Below are positions 37,096 to 47,523 of a stretch of DNA of 64,000 bases, piece by piece; position 1 is the first letter of the stretch, and every line of letters begins with the position of its first letter. Position numbers and translations under genes: made by a program. The notes beneath the pieces are model-generated. The model was not told where the DNA came from, searched no databases, and saw only the letters and a list, made by a program, of their open reading frames with translations. Origin of the DNA: CAVWQV01 sp963757115 (GTDB lineage: Bacteria > Pseudomonadota > Alphaproteobacteria > Acetobacterales > Acetobacteraceae); NCBI GenBank assembly GCA_963757115.1, contig CAVWQV010000006.1, forward strand, positions 682,001 through 746,000. The letters are read 5' to 3'.

Positions 37096-38589
37096 GTGTC
37101 CAAGCGGTATGGTGGGGTCACCGCCCTCGATGGCGTCGACTTCACCTGCCACGCGGGGTCGATCCACGCCATCCTGGGTGAGAACGGCGCCGGCAAGAGC
37201 ACGCTCATCAAGATCATAGCGGGCGCCGTTCGCCCCGACGCCGGGCGGATGGAAGTCGCCGGAGCGCCGGTGATGTTCACCGACCCGCTCGATGCCGTGC
37301 GGCACGGGTTCGTCTGCGTATTCCAGGAACTCTCGCTGCTGCCAGACCTCAGCGTTGCCGACAACATCTGTATCACGGGGGCGCCCGGGTTCGGTGGGCT
37401 GATCGACCGGCGTGCGCAGCGCCGCAAGGCGGAGGCCTTGCTGAGCCGCCTCGGCGTCACCGATATCGACCCGCGCCGTCCCGTGCGCGAGCTGTCGCTG
37501 TCGCGCCGCCAGTTGCTGGAAGTGGCCAAGGCGCTCGGGCGGGCGCCCAGGCTGCTGATCATGGACGAGGCAACCTCGGCCCTGACTACGGCCGATGTCG
37601 ATACCGTCTACGGGGTGCTCCGCCGGCTGCGCGCCGAGGGCGTCGCAATCCTCTACATCTCTCACCGGATGCACGAGATCGAGGCGCTGGCCGACACCTG
37701 TTCGGTGTTCCGCAGCGGCCGGCACGTCGAAACCTTCGCGCAAGGCAGCCGCACGCCGAGCCAGATCATCAACCTGATGATCGGGCGCGATATCGCCCAG
37801 GCGTTCCCCCCGAAACCCGCCCAGTCGGCGGCGCGCCCCCGATGCTGGAGGTGCGCGGGCTGTCCTGGGCCGACTCGGCTGCACGATCTTTCATTCAGCG
37901 TCGGCAAAGGCGAGATCGTCGGCCTCGGCGGGCTCGACGGCCAGGGCCAGCGCGAGCTGCTGCTCGCCTTGTTCGGCGGCCTGCGCGACGTGCGCGGCAC
38001 CGTCAGCCTCAGCGGGCAGGCGGCGTTGTTCGGTGGCCCGCACGCGGCGAAGTCGCGCCGGTACGGCGTTGCCCTCGTGCCGGAGGACCGCAAGACGGAG
38101 GGGCTCCTGCTGCCCCTACCGGTGCGGGAGAATCTCACGCTCGCGTCGCTCGATCGCCTGCGCCGGCTGTTGCTGGTCGACCGCGCTCGCGAACGCGGCC
38201 TCGTGTCGCGGATGGTCGAGCGGTTGCGCATCAAAGTCGCCTCGCCGTCGCGTCCCGTGGGGACGCTCTCGGGCGGCAATCAGCAGAAGGTCGTGCTTGG
38301 CAAATGGCTGGCGACCGAGCCGCGGCTATTGCTCCTCATGGACCCGATGCGCGGGATCGACGTCGGCACGAAGCAGGAGCTGTACCGGCTGACCCGCGAG
38401 CTGGCCGACAAGGGCGCCGGCATCCTGTTCTACAGCACCGACTACGATGAGCTGATCGGGATGTGCGACCGCGTGCTGATCCTGTATCGCGGCCGGTGCC
38501 GCCGTGAGCTGACGGGGCCAGAGATAACGGAAACGAATATCGTAGGCGCGGCACTCGACATCGAACCCGCGGCGGCCGCCGAACCGTGA
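37096..38589 (+). CDS. Sugar ABC transporter ATP-binding protein (ribose/xylose type, two ABC domains)
   Basis: A fused double ATPase of ~497 residues. First domain: Walker A GENGAGKSTLIKI, Q-loop FQELSLLPDL, signature-like ELSLSRRQLLEVAKAL and Walker B LLIMDEATSAL. Second domain: LSGGNQQKVVLGKWL, with a degenerate Walker A as usual in this family. Between them the frame slips and returns (one base missing near 37847, one extra near 37874). The true linker reads MLEVRGLSWADRLHDLSFSV instead of a Cys/Arg-rich run. The N-terminus is uncertain: PLLRLIGVSKRYGG is encoded but only a GTG at 37096 can start it, so another indel may sit near 37060-37090. Its stop overlaps permease 1 (GTGA). Confidence 0.85.
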   Translation: MSKRYGGVTALDGVDFTCHAGSIHAILGENGAGKSTLIKIIAGAVRPDAGRMEVAGAPVMFTDPLDAVRHGFVCVFQELSLLPDLSVADNICITGAPGFGGLIDRRAQRRKAEALLSRLGVTDIDPRRPVRELSLSRRQLLEVAKALGRAPRLLIMDEATSALTTADVDTVYGVLRRLRAEGVAILYISHRMHEIEALADTCSVFRSGRHVETFAQGSRTPSQIINLMIGRDIAQAFPPKPAQSAARPRCWRCAGCPGPTRLHDLSFSVGKGEIVGLGGLDGQGQRELLLALFGGLRDVRGTVSLSGQAALFGGPHAAKSRRYGVALVPEDRKTEGLLLPLPVRENLTLASLDRLRRLLLVDRARERGLVSRMVERLRIKVASPSRPVGTLSGGNQQKVVLGKWLATEPRLLLLMDPMRGIDVGTKQELYRLTRELADKGAGILFYSTDYDELIGMCDRVLILYRGRCRRELTGPEITETNIVGAALDIEPAAAAEP

Positions 38590-39601
38590 TCGCGGTCGGG
38601 CGATGGGCACGGCGTAATCGCGGGCCGCTCGTCGCGGCTTTCCTGCTCATTGCCGTGCTCGCGGCGTTCTTCACCTTGCATCCGCGCCATTTTTCGATGC
38701 TGGTCATCACCCCGGTGGCCAATCAGGGCCTGGCCCTGGCCTTCGCCGCCATGGCGCAGACCCTTCCCGTGCTGACCGGCGGGCTCGATCTGTCCGTGGG
38801 CTCGGTGCTGGCGCTCGCCGATTGCGTGGCCTCCCATCTTGTGAGCGGCAGCGCATGGGAGATTGCATTCGGCATCGCCGTCACGCTCGCCGTCGGCATG
38901 GCGTGCGGGTTCGTCAACGGGCTCGCCGTCGTGCTCGGTCGAGTCCAGCCGCTGGTCGCCACACTTGCCACGGGCGCTGTCTACACCGGCCTTGCCTATC
39001 TGCTGCGCCCAGTCCCCGGCGGGAAAATCGATGAGGATCTTGGGGATGCGCTGACCAACGAGACGTTCGGCGTCGTCCCGACCTCGCTTCTGTTGCTCGG
39101 CGCGGTCGTGCTGCTCGTGTGGTTACCGTTCCGCGGATCGGTTCTCGGGCGTGCCGCGTTTGCGGCCGGATCGTCGGAAACGGCCGCCTATCTGTCCGGA
39201 GTGCGCGTCGGCCGCGCACGCCTGGCCGCTTACACGTTGGGCGGGCTGTTCGCGGCTTGCGGCGGCCTTTTTCTCGCCCTGCAGACGCTATCGGGCGATG
39301 CGCAGGTCGGGGTCGAGTACACGCTGAAGTCGATCGCCGCGGTGGTGATCGGCGGCACCTCCCTGCTGGGCGGCAGCGGCGGGGTAGTGGGCTCGATCCT
39401 CGGCGCCTACGTGCTGCGTACCATCGATGGGATGTTGATGTTCGCGGGCGTCCCGCCGCTGGCGCAGCCACTATTCGAGGGTGTGGTGCTGCTGCTGGCG
39501 ATCGGGCTCGGCGCGTTCCGGCTGCTCGCGGTGCGCAACCGGCTCGACCTGCTGGCGATGCAGGAAACGCGCGCGGGGCATGGGCGGGGGCCGGACCCTG
39601 A
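38586..39601 (+). CDS. Sugar ABC transporter permease 1 (RbsC-like)
   Basis: An RbsC-type permease with eight or more hydrophobic segments: LVAAFLLIAVLAAFF, QTLPVLTGGLDLSVGSVLAL (the family signature around GGLDLSVGS), GMACGFVNGLAVVLGRVQPL and IAAVVIGGTSLLGGSGGVVG. It starts at a GTG overlapping the ATPase stop. As written it has no stop until 40224 inside the second permease, in another frame. One missing G in the G5 run near 39585 would give ...GRGAGP and a TGA at 39599-39601, which I take as the end. Confidence in the exact 3' end is low. Confidence 0.8.
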
Positions 39602-40543
39602 TCCCCGGCCTCGACAACTCGGTGCTCGTGTCAGTGGCCGCAGTCGCCGTCATCCTGGTCGTCGGCAGCACCTACCTGCCGGCGTTTCTCTCGCCGGGTT
39701 ACCTCGTCCTGCAGCTTCGCATCGCTTCCTTTCTCGGCGTCGTGGCCGCCGGCGCCATGGTGGTCATCGTGCTCGGCCACATCGACTTGTCGATCCCCTG
39801 GGTGATGACCACGGCCGCGATGGTCGCGACCACCCTGGTGGGCCTCGGGGCGCCCTGGTCGGCGCTTGCGATCCCGGGGGGGCTCGCGGTCGGGCTGGTG
39901 GTCGGGCTGCTGAACGGGATCGGCGTCGGCTATCTCCGGTTGCCGTCGATGATTCTGACGTTGGCGATGAATGCGGTGCTGCTCGGGCTCGCGGTGCTCT
40001 ACACGGGCGGCTTCGCGCCGCAGACCAAAGCTTCGGCGCTGATGCGCGTGCTGGGCAAGGACAGCTCCATTCTCGGCATTCCGAACATGCTGTGGGTCTG
40101 GCTCCTGGTGTCCGCTCGCGATCCTGCTGGTGTTGCGTGGCAGTCCGTTCGGGCGCGCGATCTACGCGATCGGCAATCGGGAGCGCGCGGCCTACCTGTC
40201 CGGCATTCGCACCAGCCGTACGGTGATGCTTTGTTTCGTCTTGTCGGGGCTGATGAGCGCGTTGGGCGGCGTGCTGCTCGCCGGCCGGCTTGACCAGTCG
40301 TATCAGGGCATGGGCGACGAGTATCTGCTACCCGCCATCGCGGCGGTCGTGCTGGGCGGCACCAACATCCTGGGCGGGCAGGGCAGCTACGCCGGCACGG
40401 TCGCCGGCGTGCTGGTGATCAGTCTTCTCGGCAGCATGCTATCCGTGATGCAGATGCCGGAGGCCAGCCGCCGCATCATCTACGGCGTGGTGATCATGGC
40501 CATGCTGCTGGTCCATGGTCGTGGGGCTCGGGTGAGCGGGTAG
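39580..40543 (+). CDS. Sugar ABC transporter permease 2 (RbsC-like, frame broken near 40110)
   Basis: A second RbsC-type permease, so the importer probably uses a heterodimeric channel as in the rhamnose and autoinducer-2 systems. Marks are VVIVLGHIDLSIPWVMTTAA, VGLLNGIGVGYLRLPSMILT, GRAIYAIGNRERAAYLSGIR and IAAVVLGGTNILGGQGSYAG. The frame shifts in VSARDPAG near 40110; one extra base there restores LAILLVLRGSPFGRAIYAIG. The ATG at 39580 is a reasonable but unproven start, since it overlaps the inferred end of permease 1. treA follows 157 bp downstream. Confidence 0.82.
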
Positions 40544-40700
40544 ACGAGATCAAGCTTTCCATGCTCGGGCCGCCAGCTTGCCGTCAAGCCGGCTCGGAGT
40601 GCAGGGCACTAAGCTCAAGTGCCACGATAAGTGCGGTAGCGAACCGATTGTGAGGCGACCACGCGATGGACCGGAACACCTGCCGCATCTGTTTGCGACG

Positions 40701-42393
40701 ATGAGCTTCAGCGCGCGCCAGTTCGATGTCTCAATCTTCGCGCTGAGGCGCGCGATCCTGCCGCGCTCTTTCGCCGCGCTGTTCGCGGCGCTGCTGATGA
40801 CAAGCCCCACCTTCGGGCAGCCCGCAAGCCCCGCGATGTCACCCGCCAGCACGGTGCCGCCATCGATCCTCTACGACGGGCTGTATCGCGACGTCGAGTT
40901 GCAGCGCATCTTTCCGGACAGCAAGACCTTCCCCGACATGGTGCCGAATGCACCGCCTGCCGAAATCATTGCGGATTACAAGGCAGGCAAGGATCAGCCC
41001 GGCTTCGACCTCGCCGGCTTCGTTGCGCAACATTTCACCGGGCCCACGCCGCCGGGCCCGAGCATCGGTCCCGCTACCGAGGGCACGACGTTGCCAACCT
41101 ACATCCTTCAGCTCTGGCCCTTGCTGGAGCAGTCGGCGCGAACGGTGCCCGCATTCTCCTCCTTGCAGCCCTTGCCCGATCCCTATGTCGTTCCGGGCGG
41201 CCGGTTCCGCGAGATCTATTACTGGGACACATACTTCACGATGCTCGGCCTGGAGCAGGACGGCCAGCACGACGTTGCCCGAGGCATGCTACGGAACTTC
41301 GCCTTCGAACTCGATCGTTACGGACTCATCCCGAACGGTAATCGCAGCTATTATCTGAGCCGTTCGCAGCCGCCCTACTTCTCGTTGATGGTGGAGCTGA
41401 TCGCCAACCGCGACGGCGAGGAGATCTATCGCCAGTACCTGCCGCAGCTTGAGGCCGAGTACAAGTTCTGGATGGACGGCGCCGACAAGTTGCTGCCCGG
41501 CGGCGCATATCGGCGCGTCGTGCGGCTCCCTGACGGCGTCTTGTTGAACCGCTACTGGGATGACCGGCCGGCGCCGCGCGACGAGTCCTACTATGAGGAC
41601 GTCGAGACTGCGGCCATGTCGAACCGTCCGCCACGCGAGGTCTGGCGCAACCTGCGAGCTGCCGCGGAGTCGGGTTGGGACTTCAGCTCGCGTTGGCTCG
41701 CCGACGGACGGACGCTTGCGAGCATATCCACCGTGGCGCTGCTCCCGGTGGACCTCAACACTTTGCTGACCCATCTGGAGCTCGTACTCGGGCGGGCTCA
41801 CCAGCTCCGGGGCGATGCGGACGCAGCGGCGCACTACAAGCAGGCCGCGTCCCAGCGCGCCGATGCGATCCGCGCGCTGATGTGGAACGCGGAACTCGGG
41901 GCATTCGCAGACTACGAGTGGCGCGAGCGGCGGCCGTCGCATGCTCTGACCGCTGCTGCCCTCTATCCCTTGTTCGCCGGTCTAGCCACGCCGGCGCAAG
42001 CGGCCGCGACAACGGCCACGGTGGAGCACGCCCTGCTGATGCCGGGCGGCTTGGCGACGACGCCGGTCACCAGCGGCCAGCAATGGGATGCGCCGAACGG
42101 GTGGGCGCCGCTGCAATGGATCGCGGTCGCCGGGCTGAACCGCTATGGCGCGACACGGCTGGCAGAGACGATCGCCGAACGTTGGGTGCACGAGAACATC
42201 GCGGGCTACGAGCATTCCGGCAAACTGGTTGAGAAATACAACGTGACGAACCACCGGCGGCGAGGAAGGCGGCGGCGGCGAATATGCGACCCAGATCGGC
42301 TTCGGGTGGACCAATGGCGTGCTGCTTGGTCTTGCGGCGCTCTATCCGCAGCTCGCGGCGGACATCGCCTCGGCCGTGCCGACCCCGCACTGA
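40701..42393 (+). CDS. treA: Periplasmic trehalase, GH37 (frame broken near 42251)
   Basis: Hydrolyses trehalose to two glucoses. Trehalase signature 1 is PGGRFREIYYWDTYF (~166-180) and signature 2 is QWDAPNGWAP (~461). A signal peptide (RSFAALFAALLMTSPTFG) indicates export to the periplasm. Other family blocks are DGLYRDVELQRIFPDSKTF near the mature N-terminus and RYWDDRPAPRDESYYEDVE. At ~42251 one extra A in GTGACGA-ACCACC breaks the frame; removing it yields the normal Gly-rich ending GGEEGGGGEYATQIGFGWTN and a TGA at 42391-42393 (~563 residues). Placed after a sugar ABC importer, it could feed glucose to it. Confidence 0.92.
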
Positions 42394-42427
42394 GACCCCG
42401 CGGCGGCGAATACGCGATATAGCTCCG

Positions 42428-43990
42428 TTACGCATCGGCGTCCGAGCGCGCGAGGCGGCCTTCCAGATACATCTGCGCCCAGTCGATCTCGGCTTCGATC
42501 ACGTGGAACGCGTCGTCGCCGATCTCCCCGGCAGCGCGGAGTGCCAGGATCGCGCGACGCTCTTCGACGAGCGCGCGGGCGCGGTGCTCGTGATTCGAGG
42601 ACTGTGCCTCACGGCCATCGACCCGGCGTGCCAGGCGCTCGTACTCCCGCCTGAGCGTCGCCGCGTCGTCGCCCTCCGCATCGGCAATGCTGGCCAGAGC
42701 CTTCTCGGCGGCATGCTGCCGCGCGTGGGCGATCTCGCGCTCTACCTGGTTATCCTCGGGCAGTTCGAGCACCCGCATCAGCGGGCGCAAGGTGAGGCCC
42801 TGGATCACCAAGGTTCCGAGCACGACGGCAAACGCCGAGAACAGGATCAAGCTGCGGAACGGGAAGCCGCCCTCACTGCCGTCGGGCAGGGCAAGCGCGG
42901 TCGCCAGGGTCACGATGCCGCGCATCCCGCACCAGGATATCAGCATGCCGCCCCCCACCGTCGGACGGATCAGCCGATCCGCCAAATGCGTCCCGAACCG
43001 GCGGTTTTTCCATCGCACCGTCGTGTTGTAGCCCATCACCCAAACGATGCGGACCACGATGCAGGTCAACAGCACCGCACCTCCAAACAGGGCATAGTCT
43101 CGCCAGTCCACGCCATGCAGCCCGGCCAGGATGGGGCGGAGTTGTAAACCTGTCAGAATGAACGCGAGCACGTTCAGCACGAACACGGCGACGTCCCACA
43201 CGGCGTAGGATTGGATGCGCCGCCGGGCATCGAAGCCGGTAGCGCCGCGGCGCGCGATCGTCATCGCGTAGCAGAGCAAGGTGACGATGGGGGAAAGCTC
43301 AAGCCGGGTCGCCAGGATCCATAACCCGAACGTCCCGATGAACTGCAGCATGACGGAGGTCGGGATATCCGCGATGCGGGCGGTGAGCCGCGGGTAGACG
43401 CGCCCCAGCACCACGCCCACGACGACGCTGCCGACCAGCGAAAACGCCAGCATGGGCACGCCGCTCCACCCGGTCCACTGGCCGATCGCGGCGGCCACGG
43501 CGACGCGATAGATCAGCAGCGCCGTCGCGTCGTTGAGCAGGCTTTCGCCCTCCAGGATCACCATGACCCGGTGGGGCGGGCGAAGCGCGCGCAGCACGGC
43601 CGTCGCGGCGGAGGCGTCCGGAGGGGCCACGATAGCGCCGAGCGCCAGGGCCGCCGCCCAGGGCATCCCAGGGCGCAACGCGCGCGCAACGATCGCCACC
43701 GCGATGACCGTGAGGATCACCGCCACCACCGCACTCCCCGCGATGGGACGCCAGTTGTCGCGTAGGTCACGGGGCGACGCGTCGTAGGCAGAGTCGAGCA
43801 GCGTGGGTGCTACGAACAGCGTGAGCACGAGGTCGGGCGACAGTTCGAGGGCGGGCGTCCCCGGAACCAGCGCGAGCCCGGCCCCGGCGACGGCGAGAAA
43901 GGCGGGGTAGGGCGCGCCCAACCGCCGGGCGAGGCCTGTCAGGAGCGCGCCCACGATCAACAGCGTGATGGTGATCTCGAATAAAGCCAT
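42428..43990 (-). CDS. Na+/H+ antiporter (NhaP/CPA1 type)
   Basis: 520-residue monovalent cation/proton antiporter. About ten to twelve hydrophobic helices cover residues 1-410, with the transport core ALGAIVAPPDASAATAVLRA and LEGESLLNDATALLIYRVAV typical of CPA1 (NhaP-like, YjcE-type), then ISWCGMRGIVTLATALALPD. A ~110-residue cytoplasmic helical tail (EREIAHARQHAAEKALASIA, ERRAILALRAAGEIGDDAFH) follows, as in YjcE-type members. The ATG at 43990 is preceded by GAAAGGTGCGCG. It converges with treA (34 bp) and is divergent from the phosphatase gene. Confidence 0.88.
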   Translation of the reverse strand: MALFEITITLLIVGALLTGLARRLGAPYPAFLAVAGAGLALVPGTPALELSPDLVLTLFVAPTLLDSAYDASPRDLRDNWRPIAGSAVVAVILTVIAVAIVARALRPGMPWAAALALGAIVAPPDASAATAVLRALRPPHRVMVILEGESLLNDATALLIYRVAVAAAIGQWTGWSGVPMLAFSLVGSVVVGVVLGRVYPRLTARIADIPTSVMLQFIGTFGLWILATRLELSPIVTLLCYAMTIARRGATGFDARRRIQSYAVWDVAVFVLNVLAFILTGLQLRPILAGLHGVDWRDYALFGGAVLLTCIVVRIVWVMGYNTTVRWKNRRFGTHLADRLIRPTVGGGMLISWCGMRGIVTLATALALPDGSEGGFPFRSLILFSAFAVVLGTLVIQGLTLRPLMRVLELPEDNQVEREIAHARQHAAEKALASIADAEGDDAATLRREYERLARRVDGREAQSSNHEHRARALVEERRAILALRAAGEIGDDAFHVIEAEIDWAQMYLEGRLARSDADA

Positions 43991-44057
43991 CGCGCACCTT
44001 TCATCGCGGGCGACGGAATGCTTGCGCCGTGCCGGGCGGCGGATAGTTTGCCCCATC

Positions 44058-44813
44058 ATGCCAGAATTCATGCAAGCCCCGGCGACCCTGCCGCCGGGAC
44101 GGCGGGTATATGCGATCGGCGACATCCACGGCTGCGCCGACCGGCTGGCCGAACTCCACGCCCGCATCGCGCGCGACCTTGCTGATCGACCGGCGCAGGC
44201 GCCGTTGCTGCTGCACATCGGCGACTATGTCGATCGCGGCCCCGACAGCGCCGGGGTCGTCGCGCGCCTCGCGGCGGGGCCGCCCATCGCAGGGGTGCCG
44301 ACCGTCAACCTCGTCGGCAACCACGAGGAAACGATGTTGCACGCGCTCGACGGCGACCGCGCCGCTGCTACGGACTGGCTGTGGAGCGGTGGCCGCGAGG
44401 CGTTGGCGAGCTGGGGCCTCGATCCGGACGGCGCGCGCGACAGCTGGCTGCGCTCCCTACCGCCGGCCGATGTCGCGTTCCTGCGCGGCTTGACGCTTTC
44501 TCATCGCGAAGGCCCCTATCTTTTCGTGCACGCGGGCATCCGCGCCGGCGTGGCCATCGAGCGGCAGGCCCGGCAGGACCTGCTGACCATTCGCCAGCCG
44601 TTCCTCACCTATGAAGCCTCGTTCGGCCCGGTGGTGGTGCATGGGCACACTCCAACCACCAACCCCGTCGTCAAGCCGAACCGCATCGGCATCGACACCG
44701 GTGCGGTATTCGGCGGCCGGCTCACCTGCGCCGTGCTGGAGGGAGCGAGGGTCGGCTTTCTTCAGCCTGACGGCATTGCGCCCATGTCGGTCGTTCGGAG
44801 CGGTTCCGACTAA
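44058..44813 (+). CDS. PPP-type metallophosphatase (serine/threonine phosphatase-like)
   Basis: 251 residues with the full phosphoprotein-phosphatase metal motifs: GDIHGC (21-26), GDYVDRGPDS (55-64), GNHEETM (87-93), a conserved FVHAGIRAG and VVVHGHTP toward the C-terminus. It belongs to the group containing bacterial PrpA/PrpB and ApaH-like proteins; the lack of ApaH-specific C-terminal features favours a PrpA/B-like protein phosphatase or related phosphodiesterase. The substrate is unknown. A possible internal start is Met5. Divergent from the antiporter, with 67 bp between starts. Confidence 0.82.
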   Translation: MPEFMQAPATLPPGRRVYAIGDIHGCADRLAELHARIARDLADRPAQAPLLLHIGDYVDRGPDSAGVVARLAAGPPIAGVPTVNLVGNHEETMLHALDGDRAAATDWLWSGGREALASWGLDPDGARDSWLRSLPPADVAFLRGLTLSHREGPYLFVHAGIRAGVAIERQARQDLLTIRQPFLTYEASFGPVVVHGHTPTTNPVVKPNRIGIDTGAVFGGRLTCAVLEGARVGFLQPDGIAPMSVVRSGSD

Positions 44814-46724
44814 GTGGGCAGCCTAAACCGCGGACGTGGGCATGGCCGACGATTATCCAAATGCGGTGATCCAGAGCTGGATGTTTATCGCTTCGCGACG
44901 AGGAATCCGCTTCTTCCGCGTCCTTGGGAAATCGCGGAAGTGCAGCCGTTGCTGGTAGCGATTCCAAACCTGAACACGTCCGAGAATCTCACGCGACGCA
45001 TATCCAACGTCGACGGATCTACGCTAGCCTCGAGAGGCGAACCTTTGTTGGCGCGGTTGAGTATAACCGGATTGACGTCGCCCGTCAGTGGCCTTGCGTT
45101 CAGCGCTCTCAAACACGTTGGTGGATGTCCGTCCGCCAGTAGAGCGCTTCGACAAGCCGTTTCATCAACCGTGAGTTCTTGATTCTCCGTCATTCAGCGA
45201 GAAGCGCCGGGCTAGCAAAACGGCATCGTGATTAGTGCTCATGTCAATGGCCCTCGGTCGAGTTCACCTCTGCTCTACACTCACATCGAAAGGTCGCAGG
45301 CGGAAGGCTAGGCCCTAGCGACAGAGCGCACCTCAGAGACAATGCCGCTTAGAGTGCTTGGCCGTGGTCACGGAATCCCCTCGCCGGTGTCTACCCAGCT
45401 TCCGCCTCTTCTCGAGGCTCCTGACGGTGTCGGTAAGTTCGAACGCAATAGATCTCCGGCACGCCATTAACGCATCGATGACTTCAGGGTGACTGAACAC
45501 GGTCGCGACAGTCGTCGATCTCGCTGCGCGCGTTAATGCAGCGAAAACGTGCGTCCTTAATCGGCGGACATCGCAGATCCAAGAGTCTGTAGAATAGTTC
45601 TCGGAACCTTCTTTTCAGTGACTGAGATGCCAAGGCGCTGTACTATCAAGTAAAATGATCTTTCCTCGTAGCGAACCGGTCAACTCGGCCGCACCTGCTA
45701 TCTGGGATCGCATCCGCGAACAGACGTTCGCGCCACAGCGCCATCAATGGCGAACCTCGCCATCGGGCTTGCCGCGCGCCCGCTACAATGATCCGTGCTG
45801 ACTCCTCAACGTATGTTCGTCTTCTCATGAAGTCGCACCTCGTCGACCATTAAGACGACGGCTCGATGTCGTTCTCGGCGACGACGAGGAGCGCGAGTTC
45901 TCTTACGGCGCATCGCGATGTGCCGATGACTCGAGTGATCCAGCTTTAGATGATTGGTAGGTGTCCCGGCGAATTCGCAGGTCCAGACTGAGATGCCGTA
46001 CGACGAGAGGTCCAGTCCTTCCCTAGCTTCGACATGAGACGCATTCTGTGTGATATTGCGTGCCAGTCAACACTCGATGGGTTTCGCAACGGTGAGCAGT
46101 CCCGATGCCAGACCGGTCTCCAGACAAAGTCGCAATTCGTAAACAGCTCGAACTGTGGAACAGTGGCAGTCTCCCTCGAACGCCTTCCCTGATCGAGCCG
46201 GAACCACTCGCTACGGACGTTAGAGCATTTGCGCAGGAATCGAACGCGCGCGGACGACTTGACTGGGCGAACGCCTGCCAGAACTCGGGAGCTTCCGCAG
46301 TGTGAACAGCTCAACGAAGCGGCCATTCCGATGGTGGCAAATCGTCAAATTCCGAGACCTCGAACGAGCCTGGCCCGTTTCGACGTCAGCAATCCGGCTC
46401 TTGCCCTAGCTCAGTCGGGCTTTCGATGGTACGGCCTGTCAGCGCAGGGGGCGGTCATGACCGCAACTGTGTTGTCATGTCTCGCTCTCTCGCGCGACGG
46501 CCACCTCTCCGTAACAGCCTCCGGCTACACCCGTCCGGGTTGGCCGCGGGTTCAGGTTTAGCGCGTGTACGGCATCATCTCGGCCAGCTCTGTCGAGCGG
46601 TCTTGCGCCGAGTGGAGGCCGCGCGGTCACGAAGTCTACTTCGGCGGAAGAACTCGGCAATGGAGGCACTGAGGACCGTTCTGCATGCAGAACGTGCTGC
46701 TTTGCTGCTGGAACGGCCTGACCG
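44814..46724. other. Lower-GC stretch without a convincing gene
   Basis: This 1.9-kb stretch is visibly less GC-rich than its flanks (26 of 60 bases are G or C at 45601-45660; 31 of 60 at 46021-46080) and has stops in every frame. Open frames of 60-126 codons exist (minus 44885-45193, minus 45646-45828, minus 45946-46326) but lack ribosome-binding sites, recognisable domains and coding-like composition. A 6+6-bp palindrome GCTAGG-C-CCTAGC lies at 45307-45319. It could be a decayed insertion or a region holding RNA genes I cannot identify by eye. No tRNA or transposase remnant was recognised. Confidence 0.5.
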
Positions 46725-47414
46725 CTACCAGGGAATTGCGTGGCCCTGGTAGTCGAGAAAGCTGTGCCGGTTGCTGCCGCGCTCGCGCTCGATCACATTG
46801 GCGATGCCGCGCACGCTGTCCTCCACCGAGACCGCCGCGCTGGGTCCGCCCATGTCGGTGCGGACCCAGCCGGGGTGAAACGACAGCACCGTGCGCTTGC
46901 TGCCGTTCAGCCCGGCGACAAGGCAACGGGTGAGCGCGTTCAGTGCGGCCTTGCTCGCGCGATAGGCCGGCGAGCTGCCGTCGGTCATCTCGGCGATGCT
47001 GCCCATACGCGACGACATGAATGCCACGGTGCCGCCATCCCGCACCCGATCATGCAGTGCGATCGCGAGCTGGACCGGGGAAAGCGCGTTGGTGGTCATG
47101 ATCGTCGCGAACGCCTTCGGGGAGAGCTCGGCGAGCCCGGCCTGCTCCATCACCCCGGCATTGACGAACAACAAGTCGAGCGCGGTTTCCTCGAGCCGGC
47201 CGGCAAGGTCGGCCACTGAAGCCCCGTTATCGATGTCGAGCGACTCCACCCTGAGCCGGTCGGGATGGGCGCGGGCCAGCTCGGTCAAGCCGCTCGCCCC
47301 GTCCGGACGTCGCGCGGTGGCGATCACCGTCCAGCCCCGGCCCAGCAATTCGCGCGTCAAACCCAAGCCCAGCCCTCGGCTGGCGCCCGCGACCAAAGCG
47401 GTTTGTTCCGTCAT
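46725..47414 (-). CDS. Short-chain dehydrogenase/reductase
   Basis: 229-residue classical SDR. The dinucleotide-binding TGxxxGxG-type motif is VAGASRGLGLGL at the N-terminus, followed by the NAG motif in LLFVNAGVMEQAG, a catalytic Ser in VAFMSSRMGSIAE and YRASKAALNALTR (Tyr/Lys), then FHPGWVRTDMGGP. It resembles the C-factor/SDR group of uncharacterised substrate range. Divergent from potF, with 109 bp between the starts. Downstream lies the low-GC gap. Confidence 0.88.
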   Translation of the reverse strand: MTEQTALVAGASRGLGLGLTRELLGRGWTVIATARRPDGASGLTELARAHPDRLRVESLDIDNGASVADLAGRLEETALDLLFVNAGVMEQAGLAELSPKAFATIMTTNALSPVQLAIALHDRVRDGGTVAFMSSRMGSIAEMTDGSSPAYRASKAALNALTRCLVAGLNGSKRTVLSFHPGWVRTDMGGPSAAVSVEDSVRGIANVIERERGSNRHSFLDYQGHAIPW

Positions 47415-47523
47415 GTCCTGTCTCCTTGCGCCATGGTCGGCGCGCAGGCCGACCGTCCACGGCTATGATAGCGTTGTCAAAATGGGTGGGGCGCGAGAGC
47501 TTGGGAGCGGGAGTGAGGTTGCG

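Noticed and set aside
38586..40226. A 546-codon fusion of the two sugar permeases
   Set aside because: The second half is the wrong frame of permease 2; its proper sequence lies in the adjacent frame.
44885..46326. Three minus-strand frames of 60-126 codons in the low-GC gap
   Set aside because: No ribosome-binding sites, no recognisable domains, and composition unlike the coding regions.
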